NCBI GenBank assembly: GCA_019359395.1
Contig: JAHHHK010000013.1
Span: 1 to 64,000 of the forward strand
Reading direction: 5' to 3'
DNA length: 64,000 nt
Origin: Komarekiella atlantica HA4396-MV6
Lineage (GTDB): Bacteria > Cyanobacteriota > Cyanobacteriia > Cyanobacteriales > Nostocaceae
Part shown: positions 15,967-25,855 of the stretch, piece by piece
Position numbering within the stretch: the stretch's first letter is position 1
Layout of the letters: the number at the start of each line of letters is the position of its first letter
The notes under the pieces: model-generated
The model's database searches: none
What the model was told of the DNA's origin: nothing
What the model saw: only the letters and a program-made list of their open reading frames with translations
Translations under genes and position numbers: made by a program

Positions 15967-17005
15967 GTGGTAATACCTCCTCAGGGAATACAAATTGTTC
16001 GTGAGGTTGATCTTGAGGAGCCATCCAAGCGCGGATGCCCTCATTCAGCAAAATGTTTTTGGTATAGAAAGTTTCAAACTCTGGGTCTTCTGCTGCCCGT
16101 AATTCTTGGGAAACGAAGTCATAAGCCCGCAGGTTGAGTGCCAAACCGACGATGCCAACGGCGCTCATCCACAAGCCTGTAACTGGCACAAACAGCATGA
16201 AGAAGTGCAACCAGCGCTTGTTGGAGAAGGCAATCCCGAATATCTGTGACCAGAAACGGTTTGCTGTCACCATTGAGTAGGTTTCTTCTGATTGGGTGGG
16301 ATTGAAGGCGCGGAAGGTGTTGGCTCCTTCGCCATCTTCAAATAAGGTGTTCTCTACTGTCGCTCCGTGAATGGCGCACAATAGCGCACCACCTAATACT
16401 CCGGCTACACCCATCATGTGGAAGGGGTTGAGTGTCCAGTTGTGGAACCCTTGCAGGAATAGTAAAAACCGGAAGATTGCCGCTACCCCAAAGCTGGGTG
16501 CGAAGAACCATGATGATTGTCCCAAGGGGTACATCAGAAATACGCTGACGAATACCGCGATTGGGGCTGAGAATGCTAACGCGTTGTATGGACGGATTCC
16601 GACTAGCCGTGCAATCTCAAATTGCCGCAACATGAAGCCAATCAGTCCAAAGGCTCCGTGTAGCGCTACGAATGGCCATAATCCTCCCAATTGGAACCAA
16701 CGGGTCAGGTTGCCTTGAGCTTCTGGACCCCATAACAGCAATAGCGAATGTCCCATGCTGTCTGCTGGGGTTGATACTGCTACTGTTAGGAAGTTACACC
16801 CTTCTAAGTATGATGAGGCTAATCCGTGGGTGTACCAAGAGGTGACGAAGGTTGTCCCGGTTAGCCAACCGCCTAGTGCTAGGAAGGCACAAGGAAATAG
16901 TAATATCCCTGACCATCCTACGAATACGAAGCGATCGCGCTTTAACCAGTCGTCTAGAACGTCAAACCACCCTCTACTGGGCGCGCGTCCAACTGCGATG
17001 GTCAT
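15950..17005 (-). CDS. psbD: Photosystem II D2 protein
   Basis: The protein has 351 residues, the normal D2 length. It shows [19 protein letters not shown], the chlorophyll and pheophytin regions, [20 protein letters not shown] with the P680 and quinone/iron ligand histidines, and the end [15 protein letters not shown]2 pairs with D1 to form the photosystem II reaction centre and holds the primary quinone. It is followed by psbC with a 17-base overlap, and both are ended by the terminator at 14502-14532. Some cyanobacteria carry a second stand-alone psbD; this is the copy in the psbDC operon. Confidence 0.98.
   Translation of the reverse strand: MTIAVGRAPSRGWFDVLDDWLKRDRFVFVGWSGILLFPCAFLALGGWLTGTTFVTSWYTHGLASSYLEGCNFLTVAVSTPADSMGHSLLLLWGPEAQGNLTRWFQLGGLWPFVALHGAFGLIGFMLRQFEIARLVGIRPYNALAFSAPIAVFVSVFLMYPLGQSSWFFAPSFGVAAIFRFLLFLQGFHNWTLNPFHMMGVAGVLGGALLCAIHGATVENTLFEDGEGANTFRAFNPTQSEETYSMVTANRFWSQIFGIAFSNKRWLHFFMLFVPVTGLWMSAVGIVGLALNLRAYDFVSQELRAAEDPEFETFYTKNILLNEGIRAWMAPQDQPHEQFVFPEEVLPRGNAL
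15975..15982 (-). promoter_or_regulatory. psbC ribosome-binding site inside psbD
   Basis: On the minus strand GAGGAGGT lies 8 bases before the GTG at 15966. It is within the last codons of psbD and decides the psbC start. Confidence 0.85.
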
Positions 17006-17615
17006 CGAACTAAAATCCTCTTTTTACTAAAATTGCAACGTTTCTAAAGCAGAGCTTTCTTGAGGAGCCAGTCCCGTTGAAGGAAGTGGCGTGATTCCTC
17101 TATTAGCAACTGCCGTGAGGAATTAACGTTTTTTTGACACTCTCAGTTGCCTTAAAGCATCTAAGATTCTGAGAACTTGCCGCTTAGTTAAATTAGCATT
17201 TCTCAGGGTTATGCCTTTACCCGTACCATTCGCTAATAATCTAGCTTTTGGTAACTTAATGATTCTTAACTTATCATATTAGTCCGGGTTTTCGCCCAAC
17301 ACACGGAAGTGAATCGGGTATTTTACGCGAACCTATATAAATAATATGAATATCAGAAATTTAACAATTTGACACAAGTTTTCTCAGAAATCTAAAAAAT
17401 TTAGTGCCGAGGGATGAAAGTAGCCAACCTATTCTCAAGAGGTCAAAAGGTAGAATACACAAGGGTTATTCAATTTTAAATATTCTATTTTGGATTTTGA
17501 ATTCTACATTCACGTAGCGTCTTGTAGAAAAAGAGTACTAGCCCCTCAGCTTGCAAGATATCCAGTTCCAATGGCAGACTTTTAGAGGGAGTATCTCACG
17601 GGCCAAGGTAGTTCA
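17006..17615. other. Divergent intergenic region between psbD and ycf4
   Basis: The 610-bp gap must hold the psbDC promoter and long leader (minus strand) and the ycf4 promoter (plus strand). GAGGA stands close to the psbD ATG as its ribosome site. I see no repeat element, RNA gene or clear operator, and -35/-10 boxes could not be chosen with confidence. Confidence 0.45.
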
Positions 17616-18185
17616 ATGACGGCATCAACAACGATTAACAAAGGCGATCGCCTCCTGCATCAAAATGTTCTCGGTTCTCGTCGGCTCAGCAACTACTGGT
17701 GGGCAACTATCGTGACTCTAGGAGCCACAGGCTTTTTGCTGGCTGGGATATCCAGTTACCTAAAAGTTAATTTACTCATAGTTACCGATCCAACACAACT
17801 GATATTCGTGCCTCAAGGATTGGTAATGGGGTTATACGGCACTGCTGGCTTGCTTCTAGCCTTGTACCTATGGCTAGTAATTTTATGGGATGTAGGCGGC
17901 GGTTACAACGAGTTCAATCAAGAAACTGGGACAATCAAAATTTTTCGTTGGGGATTTCCTGGCAAAAACCGCCGTATTGAGATTGATAGCAGCATAAAAG
18001 AGGTTCAATCTGTGCGAATAGCCATCAAAGAAGGACTTAATCCCACTCGCGCACTTTACCTGCGTCTTAAGGGCCGGCGCGACATACCTTTAACACGAGT
18101 AGGTCAACCCTTATCCCTAACAGAGTTAGAAATCCAAGGTGCAGAGTTAGCCCGCTTTTTGGAAGTACCCTTAGAAGGACTTTAA
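17616..18185 (+). CDS. ycf4: Photosystem I assembly protein Ycf4
   Basis: The protein has 189 residues, typical for Ycf4. Two membrane helices lie near residues 28-48 and 68-90, after SRRLSNYWWATIVTLGATGF. The soluble C-terminal part has WDVGGGYNEFNQETG, then FRWGFPGKNRR, then LYLRLKGRRDIPLTRVG. Ycf4 helps assemble photosystem I in the thylakoid membrane. In cyanobacteria its loss slows but does not abolish assembly. It is divergent from psbD. Confidence 0.96.
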   Translation: MTASTTINKGDRLLHQNVLGSRRLSNYWWATIVTLGATGFLLAGISSYLKVNLLIVTDPTQLIFVPQGLVMGLYGTAGLLLALYLWLVILWDVGGGYNEFNQETGTIKIFRWGFPGKNRRIEIDSSIKEVQSVRIAIKEGLNPTRALYLRLKGRRDIPLTRVGQPLSLTELEIQGAELARFLEVPLEGL

Positions 18186-18249
18186 ATTTGGGATTAGAGA
18201 TAGCAGGAAGCAACTGGAGGGAGATAAAGAGAATAACTAACTCCTGTAA

Positions 18250-18269
18250 AGACGCGATTAATCGCGTCT
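18250..18269. repeat. 20-bp perfect palindrome
   Basis: AGACGCGATTAATCGCGTCT is a perfect palindrome between ycf4 and the cyclophilin gene. It is a common dispersed palindrome type in Nostoc-like genomes and might act as a weak terminator for ycf4, though no T-run follows. Confidence 0.6.
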
Positions 18270-18347
18270 CTGACCACTTCTTGGATAAATCTAAAATCTA
18301 GAACCGCTTGAAACGATAAGATACTCTGGTTGAATCAGTAACTCGCA

Positions 18348-19142
18348 ATGCGGTTAAAAATTTCACAATTTTTGCTTGCTTTTTTGATCATCAGTGTTTT
18401 GACATTGGGAGGATGTTCAACTCAGCAAGTCGCTTCTACTTCTTCTCCCACTTCGGTAGCTACCTCTCCAGCAACCGAGGCAACCACCAACACAACTACT
18501 GAAGCAACATCTGTATCTGAAACTACTAGTGAGAGTGTACCAGGAATGACAGATTTACCACGCCTAGAAGGCAACGCTACTGTAGTAATCACGGTTAAAG
18601 GCTCGCCAATTACGATCGCAGTAGACGGCACTAATGCACCAATTACAGCGGGCAATTTCGTAGATTTAGTACAAAAAGGTGTATACGATGGCTTAGCTTT
18701 CCATCGAGTTGTACGCGATCCCCAACCGTTTGTAGTTCAAGGGGGCGATCCCCAAAGTAAAGACCCAAAAGTCCCAGCCAATAGACTAGGAACGGGCAGT
18801 TACATTGACCCAAAAACAGGAAACGCTCGCTACATACCTTTAGAAATTACGCCCAAAGGTGCAAATACACCAACTTACAATAAGCCGTTCGATGCCACCG
18901 CTCAACCTGTCTTGTTGCCCCACAAACTGGGTGCAGTAGCGATGGCGCGATCGCAACAACCCGACTCCGCTTCGTCGCAGTTTTACTTTGCTCTAGCAGA
19001 CCTCGCCTTCCTGGATGGTAGCTACGCCGTGTTTGGTTATGTCACTCAAGGTCAGGATGTAGTTAACAAAATTCAGCAAGGCGATCGCATTGACTCTGCT
19101 AAAGTCACCCAAGGCGCAGAAAATCTGAAAACACCCGGTTAG
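18348..19142 (+). CDS. Cyclophilin-type peptidyl-prolyl isomerase lipoprotein
   Basis: The protein has 264 residues. A signal peptide ends in the lipobox LGGC with Cys23, so the protein should be anchored to a membrane on the periplasmic or lumenal side. A Thr/Ser/Ala-rich linker (about 24-65) is followed by a cyclophilin domain with [20 protein letters not shown] (the active-site Phe-His-Arg), FVVQGGDP and the later [18 protein letters not shown]. It speeds cis-trans proline isomerisation during folding of exported proteins. It stands 95 bp before the ketoacyl synthase gene. Confidence 0.93.
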   Translation: MRLKISQFLLAFLIISVLTLGGCSTQQVASTSSPTSVATSPATEATTNTTTEATSVSETTSESVPGMTDLPRLEGNATVVITVKGSPITIAVDGTNAPITAGNFVDLVQKGVYDGLAFHRVVRDPQPFVVQGGDPQSKDPKVPANRLGTGSYIDPKTGNARYIPLEITPKGANTPTYNKPFDATAQPVLLPHKLGAVAMARSQQPDSASSQFYFALADLAFLDGSYAVFGYVTQGQDVVNKIQQGDRIDSAKVTQGAENLKTPG

Positions 19143-19237
19143 CAAGAGGAAGGCAGAGGAAGCATGGGGAGCAGGGGGGACAAGGAGGAGAATACTGCCT
19201 CCTGTCTCCTGACTCCTACTCCTAATTTTCAAAATTA

Positions 19238-20425
19238 GTGAAAGTTGTTATTACTGGCATTGGTTTAGTTTCTGCTTTAGGCGAAAGCTTGAATGATAGC
19301 TGGCAAAAATTGCTAGCAGGTAAATCTGGAATTCGATTACACCAACCATTTCCAGAACTGGAACCGCTTCCTTTAGGGTTGATTGGTCAACAACCAGCTG
19401 AATTGAAAATACTGACTCAAATGGTTGTTGCATCTGCTTTGCAGGATGCTGGGTTGGTTCCACCTTTACCTGATTGTGCTGTGGTCATCGGATCGAGTCG
19501 CTCTTATCAGGCATCTTGGGAGTTGCTGGCACGACAGATTAAGAAGGGGAGAACAACAATACCCCCCTCCTCTTTTGAGCAGGGAATGTGTTTAGAAAAT
19601 TGGTTAGACACCTTACCTCACATGAATGCGATCGCATCTGCGCGACAAATTGGTGCATCTGGGATAGTTTTGGCACCAATGGCAGCCTGTGCTACTGGTA
19701 TTTGGGCGATCGCTCAAGCAGCTTTACTTGTGCAAACTGGGCAATGTCAACAGGCACTTGCTGGGGCAGTGGAAGCACCGATTACACCCCTATCTTTAGC
19801 AGGGTTTCAGCAAATGGGTGCTTTAGCGAAAACTGGAGCCTATCCTTTTGATTTGCACCGAGAAGGCTTAGTTTTAGGTGAAGGTGGAGCCGTGTTTGTC
19901 GTGGAATCAGCAGAGTTGGCAAAACAGCGTCAGGCAAAAGTATATGGTGAAATTGTCGGTTTCGGCTTTACAAACGATGCATATCATCCAAATTCGCCAG
20001 AACCAGAAGGTAAAAGTGCGATCGCAGCTGTCAGGCAATGTCTAAAATGTAGTTGCTTGACACCAGCCGACATTGATTACATTCATGCTCATGGTACAGC
20101 TACGCAGCTAAATGATCACATAGAGAACAAAGTAATCCAGCATTTGTTTCCTCAAAGAGTGGCAGTTAGTTCCACAAAGGGAAGCTCAGGTCATACCCTA
20201 GGCGCATCAGGAGCTTTGGGAGTAGCTTTTTCGCTCATGGCGTTGAAGCATCAAATTTTACCGCCTTGTGTAGGATTACGGCAGCCCGAATTTGATTTGG
20301 ATCTGGTGATGGCGGCACGTCAAAGTAAAATTCAGCGAGTATTATGTTTCAGTTTTGGCTTTGGTGGACAGAATACGGTAATGGCGTTACATAACTCAGA
20401 TTTGGATGCTGACTGGAAAATCTAA
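19238..20425 (+). CDS. Beta-ketoacyl-ACP synthase (FabF-like)
   Basis: The protein has 395 residues and starts with GTG at 19238. It has the thiolase-fold layout of condensing enzymes with Cys151 in APMAACATG, His285 in HAHGTATQLND and His319 in GSSGHTLGASG, forming the Cys-His-His triad. It would extend acyl chains from malonyl-ACP. It is shorter than housekeeping FabF and diverged, and no acyl carrier protein or other fatty acid gene is adjacent, so it may serve a special lipid or a heterocyst-type or secondary-metabolite pathway rather than bulk fatty acid synthesis. Confidence 0.88.
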   Translation: MKVVITGIGLVSALGESLNDSWQKLLAGKSGIRLHQPFPELEPLPLGLIGQQPAELKILTQMVVASALQDAGLVPPLPDCAVVIGSSRSYQASWELLARQIKKGRTTIPPSSFEQGMCLENWLDTLPHMNAIASARQIGASGIVLAPMAACATGIWAIAQAALLVQTGQCQQALAGAVEAPITPLSLAGFQQMGALAKTGAYPFDLHREGLVLGEGGAVFVVESAELAKQRQAKVYGEIVGFGFTNDAYHPNSPEPEGKSAIAAVRQCLKCSCLTPADIDYIHAHGTATQLNDHIENKVIQHLFPQRVAVSSTKGSSGHTLGASGALGVAFSLMALKHQILPPCVGLRQPEFDLDLVMAARQSKIQRVLCFSFGFGGQNTVMALHNSDLDADWKI

Positions 20426-20562
20426 GCTAGCTTTTGGGAAAATTTTGTTTAATTAGGTTAAATCATCTATCTTCACAGGGATATATTCGCTCTGCTAGCA
20501 ACCCACGCCCTGAGAAATCGATATGATATAAAAGTGGATAAAACTTCAAGAATATTCATCAA

Positions 20563-21930
20563 ATGCTGATTCACTCCTCTGGCTTGTCCAAGGTCAAAGA
20601 CTCAGTAACAGAAAAAATTTTCTTGGGTCATGAACCCAATGCCGAGTTAATTGCAATTCTTACTGTCTACTTTGTCCAAGGAATTTTAGGACTAGCGCGT
20701 CTAGCCGTAAGCTTTTTCCTCAAAGATGAACTACTGCTGAGTCCGGCTCAGATGTCAGTACTATTGGGAATTGTTGCTCTACCTTGGATGATCAAGCCTG
20801 TGTTTGGTTTTGTCTCCGATGGCTTTCCTATATTTGGCTATCGCAGGCGTCCTTACTTGGTTTTATCCGGGATACTGGGGGCTGCTGCTTGGATGAGCCT
20901 CGCGACAATAGTTCATACTAGCTGGGCGGCTACAGCAGCAATTTTCCTGAGTTCTCTCTCTGTTGCTGTCAGTGACGTGATAGTTGACTCGCTGGTTGTC
21001 GAACGAGCAAGAGCCGAATCTCAAGCTAATGCAGGTTCTCTACAATCCCTGTGTTGGGGTGCTTCCGCAGTTGGAGGTTTAATCACAGCTTATTTTAGCG
21101 GTATGCTCCTAGAGCATTTCACCACCCAAACTGTTTTTTGGATTACCGCTTTATTCCCCCTTCTGCTCTCAGTTGTAGCTTGGTTAATTGCCGAGACTCC
21201 CGTCAGCAAAGATTCTAAAGAGAATAATCACACCAACTTCTTAGCAGTAAAGCATCAAGTCAGGCAACTACGCGAAGCCTTTACTCAAAAAGCAATTTGG
21301 CTACCAACAGCGTTCATCTTCATTTGGCAAGCTACCCCAAGCGCTGACTCAGCCTTTTTCTTCTTCTCCACCAACGAACTGCACTTTGAACCAGAATTTT
21401 TGGGGCGAGTGCATCTATTGACAAGTGTTGCGTCTTTAGTTGGAGTTTGGATTTTTCAACGTTTTCTTAAAAGCATTCCTTTTCGGGTGATTTTTGGTTG
21501 GAGTACCTTTCTGTCAGCCACTTTGGGAATGACGACGCTGATCTTAGTGACTCACACAAATCGTCTTGTGGGTATAGATGACCACTGGTTTAGTTTAGGT
21601 GATAGTCTTATTCTTTCCGTGATGGGAAGAATCGCCTTTATGCCAGTGATGGTTTTAGCCGCAAGACTTTGTCCCCTTGGCGTAGAAGCGACATTATTTG
21701 CTTTGTTAATGTCGATATTTAATTCTGCAGGAATGGTTTCCCATGCATCTGGGGCATTAATCATGAATTGGCTGGGGATTACTTCAACTAACTTTGATTC
21801 GCTTTGGTTATTGGTGATAATTACTAACTTCAGCACACTGTTACCCTTGCCATTCCTCAACTGGCTACCTGCTGCTGAGGAGCAAACCGAGACACTAACT
21901 TTGCAACCTGCTTCGGCTGAGAATGGGTAA
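20563..21930 (+). CDS. Folate/biopterin transporter (FBT family, MFS superfamily)
   Basis: The protein has 455 residues with about twelve membrane helices. Family features include VYFVQGILGLARLAVSFFLK, the loop PVFGFVSDGFPIFGYRRRPY, and DVIVDSLVVERAR. Cyanobacterial and plant plastid members transport folates or pterins; the substrate here is inferred from the family only. It stands alone on the plus strand, with a strand-consistent gap on both sides. Confidence 0.88.
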   Translation: MLIHSSGLSKVKDSVTEKIFLGHEPNAELIAILTVYFVQGILGLARLAVSFFLKDELLLSPAQMSVLLGIVALPWMIKPVFGFVSDGFPIFGYRRRPYLVLSGILGAAAWMSLATIVHTSWAATAAIFLSSLSVAVSDVIVDSLVVERARAESQANAGSLQSLCWGASAVGGLITAYFSGMLLEHFTTQTVFWITALFPLLLSVVAWLIAETPVSKDSKENNHTNFLAVKHQVRQLREAFTQKAIWLPTAFIFIWQATPSADSAFFFFSTNELHFEPEFLGRVHLLTSVASLVGVWIFQRFLKSIPFRVIFGWSTFLSATLGMTTLILVTHTNRLVGIDDHWFSLGDSLILSVMGRIAFMPVMVLAARLCPLGVEATLFALLMSIFNSAGMVSHASGALIMNWLGITSTNFDSLWLLVIITNFSTLLPLPFLNWLPAAEEQTETLTLQPASAENG

Positions 21931-22381
21931 TACCAATTCTGTATGAAGATGCGCCAAACTATATGAGGAGCGAACCGCAAAGAACGCAGCGAGAAATCTG
22001 AGCGGAGGTTTTCTCCGCTCAGAACTTCTCAAGACAAAGGACACAAACAAAGAAGAAGCCAATAAAATTTGGTCTAACCTTACAAAGAAATAGTATAAAA
22101 ACCGTTTTGGTCTAAGTTAATGCTGTCTGTGAAAACCAGATTGACAAGCGATTGAGTAGTTTAAAAAATAATCTAGCCAAAAGCTGCAAACAGATTCTTC
22201 TGAATGCCTTGATATTTTGGTGCAGAGTAACAAGAAAAAATCTTATTACATAAATAAATAAGCGATGAAATTTATGTATTAAAATCTAAAACTCCTCATT
22301 CTCTCTGCGCCTCTGTGTGTTAGCACGGGGCGTAGTCCGATAAATAATTCTACAAATAAGCAACGCCGAAAAAACAAGTAT
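21931..22381. other. Intergenic region with a dispersed-repeat fragment
   Basis: Around 21990-22035 a segment reads AGCGGAGGTTTTCTCCGCTC and is followed by AACTTCTCAAGACAAAGG, related to the ACTTTTCAAGACA module. The rest is AT-rich and holds no recognisable gene. The carotenoid oxygenase promoter should be in the last 150 bp. Confidence 0.45.
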
Positions 22382-23881
22382 ATGCAGAATTTAAAAACTC
22401 AAGAAAGCTCAATTACAGAAAAATCCTACACTCGTAGCGACTGGCAAGAAGGATACCAATCTCTAAATCAAGAGTTTGATTATTGGATTGATGATATTGA
22501 AGGACAAATTCCTCCAGAATTGCAAGGTACATTATTTAGAAATGGCCCCGGTTTGCTAGATATCAACGGACAACGCATTCATCACCCTTTTGATGGCGAT
22601 GGCATGATTAGCCGGATTACCTTTATCAATGGTCGTGCTCATTTCCGCAACCGTTTTGTCCACACTGAAGGCTATTTAGCAGAAAAAGAAGCCGGAAAAA
22701 TTCTTTATCGCGGTGTCTTTGGTACGCAAAAACCGGGTGGTTGGCTAGCTAATATCTTCGACTTCAAAATCAAAAATATTGCTAACACCAACGTTATTTA
22801 CTGGGGTGGAAAACTTTTGGCACTGTGGGAAGCTGCTGAACCTCATCATCTCGACCCCTACACTCTGGAAACTTTGGGAAGAGAATATTTCAATGGTGTT
22901 TTGTCAAAAGGTGAAGCTTTTAGTGCTCATCCCCGCTTAGACCCTAGTTGCGACCAAGATGGAGGCGCACCTTGCTTAGTAAATTTTTCTATTAAGCCGG
23001 GAATATCCACAACAATTACTATTTTCGAGCTAAACCCAGCGGGTGAAATTGTCAGGAAGCACGCTCATAGTGTTCCAGGTTTTTGTTTTATCCACGATTT
23101 TGTCATTACTCCCAATTACTGCATCTTTTTTCAAAATCCCGTCACCTTTAACCCTATACCTCTGGCTTTAGGAATACGTGCAGCAGGGGAATGTATCAAG
23201 TTTCAGCCTAATCAACCGACTCGTATTATAGTCGTTCCTCGCACTCCTAAAAAAGGGCAAAGTGATGTAAAAATTCTAGAAACTCAGTCTGGTTTCGTCT
23301 TCCATCACGTCAATGCTTTTGAGATGGGGGATGAAGTTTTAATTGACTCTATTTGCTACGAATCTTTACCAGAAGTCGAACCCGAAACCGACTTTCGGAA
23401 AGTCGATTTTGAGGCACAGTCTCCTGGAAAACTTTGGCGGTTTTGTCTCAACCTCAAAGATGGGACTGTGCAACAGAAGTTGATTGAAAGTCGCTGTTGT
23501 GAGTTTCCTAGTATCAATCCGGCTAATGTGGGTCTTCCTTATCAATATTTATACATAGGCGCAACTCATGGAGAGACTGGTAATGCTCCGTTGCAGGCAT
23601 TGCTGAAAATTGATTTAGAGTCTGGAGAAAGACAACTTTGGAGTGCTGCGCCTCGTGGCTTTATGGGTGAACCAATTTTTGTCCCACGTCCAGGTTCCAA
23701 CAAAGAAGATGATGGTTGGTTACTGGCTTTGGTTTATGATGCTGCTCATCACCGCTCAGATGTGGTGATTTTGGATGCTAGTGATTTCCATAAAAGCCCA
23801 GTAGCACGGCTACATCTTAAACATCATGTTCCCTATGGTTTACATGGGAACTTTACTTCTGAAGTGTTTTTACCTAACTAG
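22382..23881 (+). CDS. Carotenoid cleavage oxygenase (RPE65/ACO family)
   Basis: The protein has 499 residues. The four iron-ligand histidines of this beta-propeller family are present at His183 (SAHPRLD), His238 (FIHDFVIT), His308 (FHHVNAFE) and His488 (YGLHGNF). Their spacing matches, within four residues, that known for the Synechocystis apocarotenoid oxygenase. The enzyme should split a carotenoid or apocarotenoid double bond with O2 to give aldehydes such as retinal. The substrate cannot be set from sequence. No retinal-binding protein or carotenoid gene lies beside it. Confidence 0.93.
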   Translation: MQNLKTQESSITEKSYTRSDWQEGYQSLNQEFDYWIDDIEGQIPPELQGTLFRNGPGLLDINGQRIHHPFDGDGMISRITFINGRAHFRNRFVHTEGYLAEKEAGKILYRGVFGTQKPGGWLANIFDFKIKNIANTNVIYWGGKLLALWEAAEPHHLDPYTLETLGREYFNGVLSKGEAFSAHPRLDPSCDQDGGAPCLVNFSIKPGISTTITIFELNPAGEIVRKHAHSVPGFCFIHDFVITPNYCIFFQNPVTFNPIPLALGIRAAGECIKFQPNQPTRIIVVPRTPKKGQSDVKILETQSGFVFHHVNAFEMGDEVLIDSICYESLPEVEPETDFRKVDFEAQSPGKLWRFCLNLKDGTVQQKLIESRCCEFPSINPANVGLPYQYLYIGATHGETGNAPLQALLKIDLESGERQLWSAAPRGFMGEPIFVPRPGSNKEDDGWLLALVYDAAHHRSDVVILDASDFHKSPVARLHLKHHVPYGLHGNFTSEVFLPN

Positions 23882-23902
23882 ATTCTTTGCTTAGCGATCG
23901 CC

Positions 23903-23935
23903 AATGAACACAGATGAGTCTTTTCTGTGTTCATT
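23903..23935 (+). terminator. Hairpin after the carotenoid oxygenase gene
   Basis: AATGAACACAG (23903-23913) pairs with CTGTGTTCATT (23925-23935), an 11-bp stem 22 bp after the stop. The following bases ACTATTATC are only moderately T-rich. Confidence 0.55.
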
Positions 23936-23963
23936 ACTATTATCATAAAATCAGAATTAAACT

Positions 23964-23977
23964 GTAACAAAAACTAC
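23964..23977 (+). promoter_or_regulatory. Candidate NtcA site upstream of gdhA
   Basis: GTAACAAAAACTAC fits the NtcA consensus GTA-N8-TAC, about 90 bp before the glutamate dehydrogenase start. NtcA is the nitrogen-control activator of cyanobacteria. The six fixed bases occur by chance about once per 4 kb, and no clear -10 box is seen at the ideal spacing, so this is weak evidence made more plausible only by the gene's role. Confidence 0.3.
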
Positions 23978-24067
23978 AAAAAATCTTATTGTCCCACAAA
24001 AAGGGTAAGCTAGGCATATAGTCATATATATCCGGTTCGCGCAAAACCGCGATTAGGAGAAAATTTT

Positions 24068-25357
24068 ATGAGTTTAAAGTCTTTGTTACCGCTGGAAGCT
24101 GCTTCGCCAGCATACATTTGTCCATTTGATCAAGCTTGTAGCTATTTAGAGGCAGCAGCCAAAGAATTAAGGTTAGATCAAGGGTTGGTGGAAATTCTCA
24201 GCCACCCACGCAAAGTCGTCACAGTTTCCGTTCCTATAAAATTGGATAATGGTGAAGTGCGGATTTTCGCTGGGCATCGAGTGCAGCACGCCGATGTTTT
24301 AGGCCCCTACAAAGGAGGAATTCGTTATCACCCCGCTGTAACCCTGCGGGAAGTGTCAGCCCTAGCAATGCTGATGACTTGGAAATGTTCGCTGTTAGGT
24401 ATTCCTTACGGTGGCGCTAAGGGAGGCATTTCCATAGATCCGAAAAGCTACAGCGTTGGCGAATTAGAACGGATCAGTCGTCGTTATATCAGCGAATTAA
24501 TTAAAGATATTGGCCCTTCAGTAGACATCCCAGCACCAGACATGGGTACTTCTGCCCGTGAAATGGCTTGGATGATGGATACTTACTCAGTAAATGTTGG
24601 TCATGCCGTGCCGGGGGTTGTGACTGGGAAGCCACTTTCTATCGGTGGTTCGCGGGGACGAGAAATGGCAACCGGACGCGGTGTGATGATTATTATACGT
24701 GAGGCACTGGCAGATCGAGGTAGATCCTTGGTAGGAGCGCGAGTAGTTATTCAGGGTTTTGGTAACGTCGGCAGTGCCGCAGCAGAATTGCTACATCAAG
24801 CCGGAGCAAAAATTATCGCCGTCTCAACGGGTGCAGGTGGTGTTTTTTCCCAAGATGGTCTTGATATTCCAGCATTGAAAGCTTACGCTGCTGAAAACCG
24901 CAAAAGTGTTGTAGGCTTTCCCCAAGCGGTATCAATTAGTAATGCAGATTTGCTAACTTTATCTTGTGATGTCTTAATACCAGCAGCTTTGGAGAACCAG
25001 ATTACAGGGGAAAATGTGAATCAGGTACAAGCGCAGCTCATCGCCGAAGCAGCGAATGGCCCAGTTACTTTAGAAGCCAACCAGTTGCTAGCAGCGCGGG
25101 GTGTGACTGTGCTACCTGATATCTTGGCTAATGCTGGTGGTGTGGTAGTGAGTTATTTGGAGTGGGTGCAGGGTCTTTCTTACCTATTTTGGGATGAAGA
25201 ACGCGTTAACCGCGAAATGGAAAATTTAATGGTAAGAGCTTACCACCAAGTAGTTCAACAATCGAAGCTGCGGCAAGTTCCTCTGCGATTGGCAGCTTAT
25301 ACCTTGGGTGTGGGTAGAGTTGCTCAGGCACTTACTGATAGAGGGCTTTATCCTTAA
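24068..25357 (+). CDS. gdhA: Glutamate dehydrogenase (Glu/Leu/Phe/Val dehydrogenase family)
   Basis: The protein has 429 residues, the size of hexameric-type small glutamate dehydrogenases. Substrate-binding Lys82 is in PYKGGIRYHP, catalytic Lys118 in PYGGAKGG, and the NAD(P)-binding motif GFGNVGSAAAELL begins near residue 233. It interconverts 2-oxoglutarate plus ammonium and glutamate. The start follows a good site (AGGAGAAAATTTT). Cofactor preference cannot be told by eye. A candidate NtcA site and a terminator flank it, so it is probably monocistronic. Confidence 0.92.
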   Translation: MSLKSLLPLEAASPAYICPFDQACSYLEAAAKELRLDQGLVEILSHPRKVVTVSVPIKLDNGEVRIFAGHRVQHADVLGPYKGGIRYHPAVTLREVSALAMLMTWKCSLLGIPYGGAKGGISIDPKSYSVGELERISRRYISELIKDIGPSVDIPAPDMGTSAREMAWMMDTYSVNVGHAVPGVVTGKPLSIGGSRGREMATGRGVMIIIREALADRGRSLVGARVVIQGFGNVGSAAAELLHQAGAKIIAVSTGAGGVFSQDGLDIPALKAYAAENRKSVVGFPQAVSISNADLLTLSCDVLIPAALENQITGENVNQVQAQLIAEAANGPVTLEANQLLAARGVTVLPDILANAGGVVVSYLEWVQGLSYLFWDEERVNREMENLMVRAYHQVVQQSKLRQVPLRLAAYTLGVGRVAQALTDRGLYP

Positions 25358-25410
25358 GATTTAGGGACATAACAGCGGTTTTCTGTTTTATTGAATAGAC
25401 AAAACGAGTG

Positions 25411-25440
25411 GGAGCACAATATATTGATTGTGCTCCTAAA
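25411..25440 (+). terminator. Hairpin after gdhA
   Basis: GGAGCACAAT (25411-25420) pairs perfectly with ATTGTGCTCC (25427-25436) around a 6-base loop, 54 bp after the stop. TAAAAT follows, so the T-run is weak. Confidence 0.55.
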
Positions 25441-25531
25441 ATGATTTCTATGCCTCGTTTTGCTTGGCGATCGCTCTAACATGACTAGGGTAAGCAACGT
25501 TCAACTTAGTTAACAAGCACCACAAGTTAAA

Positions 25532-25855
25532 TCAAAACAATAATAATTTTTTTTGAAGTGCTGTCATACATAAGGCGATGCGGGAATTGATGTCTTTTTG
25601 TTCAACTTCATCAATACCCAATTTTACTTTGAGGTGTTGGATATGAATTTGAACAGCCCTGAGCGATATGTGAAGACGATGAGCGATCGCTTGGTCTGTT
25701 AAAGATTCATGACACAAAAGCCTCAGAACTTCCAACTCTTTCTCATTCAAGTTTAATTCTTGACGTAACTCTCTAGGTAGTTTCAATTCTCCATTCAGCG
25801 CACTTTGAACCCCCTCTAAAAAAGCCTTGCGTCGTTCCATTTTGTTTACCACCAC
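25532..25855 (-). CDS. LuxR-type DNA-binding half of a split response regulator
   Basis: The open frame gives 107 residues. Residues about 37-95 are a LuxR/NarL helix-turn-helix (LNEKELEVLRLLCHESLTDQ, then AIAHRLHISLRAVQIHIQHL). The part just before it (VVNKMERRKAFLEGVQSALN) is the usual linker end of a receiver domain. The frame is one base out of step with the receiver half at 25846-26193, and the two overlap by 10 bases. Read together they make one normal NarL-type regulator. The GTG at 25855 is unlikely to be a true independent start. Confidence 0.75.
   Translation of the reverse strand: MVVNKMERRKAFLEGVQSALNGELKLPRELRQELNLNEKELEVLRLLCHESLTDQAIAHRLHISLRAVQIHIQHLKVKLGIDEVEQKDINSRIALCMTALQKKLLLF

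Noticed and set aside
14575-16044. Extended psbC start at 16044
   Set aside because: The extra 26 residues lie inside psbD and are not part of CP43; the GTG at 15966 has the conserved ribosome site and N-terminus.
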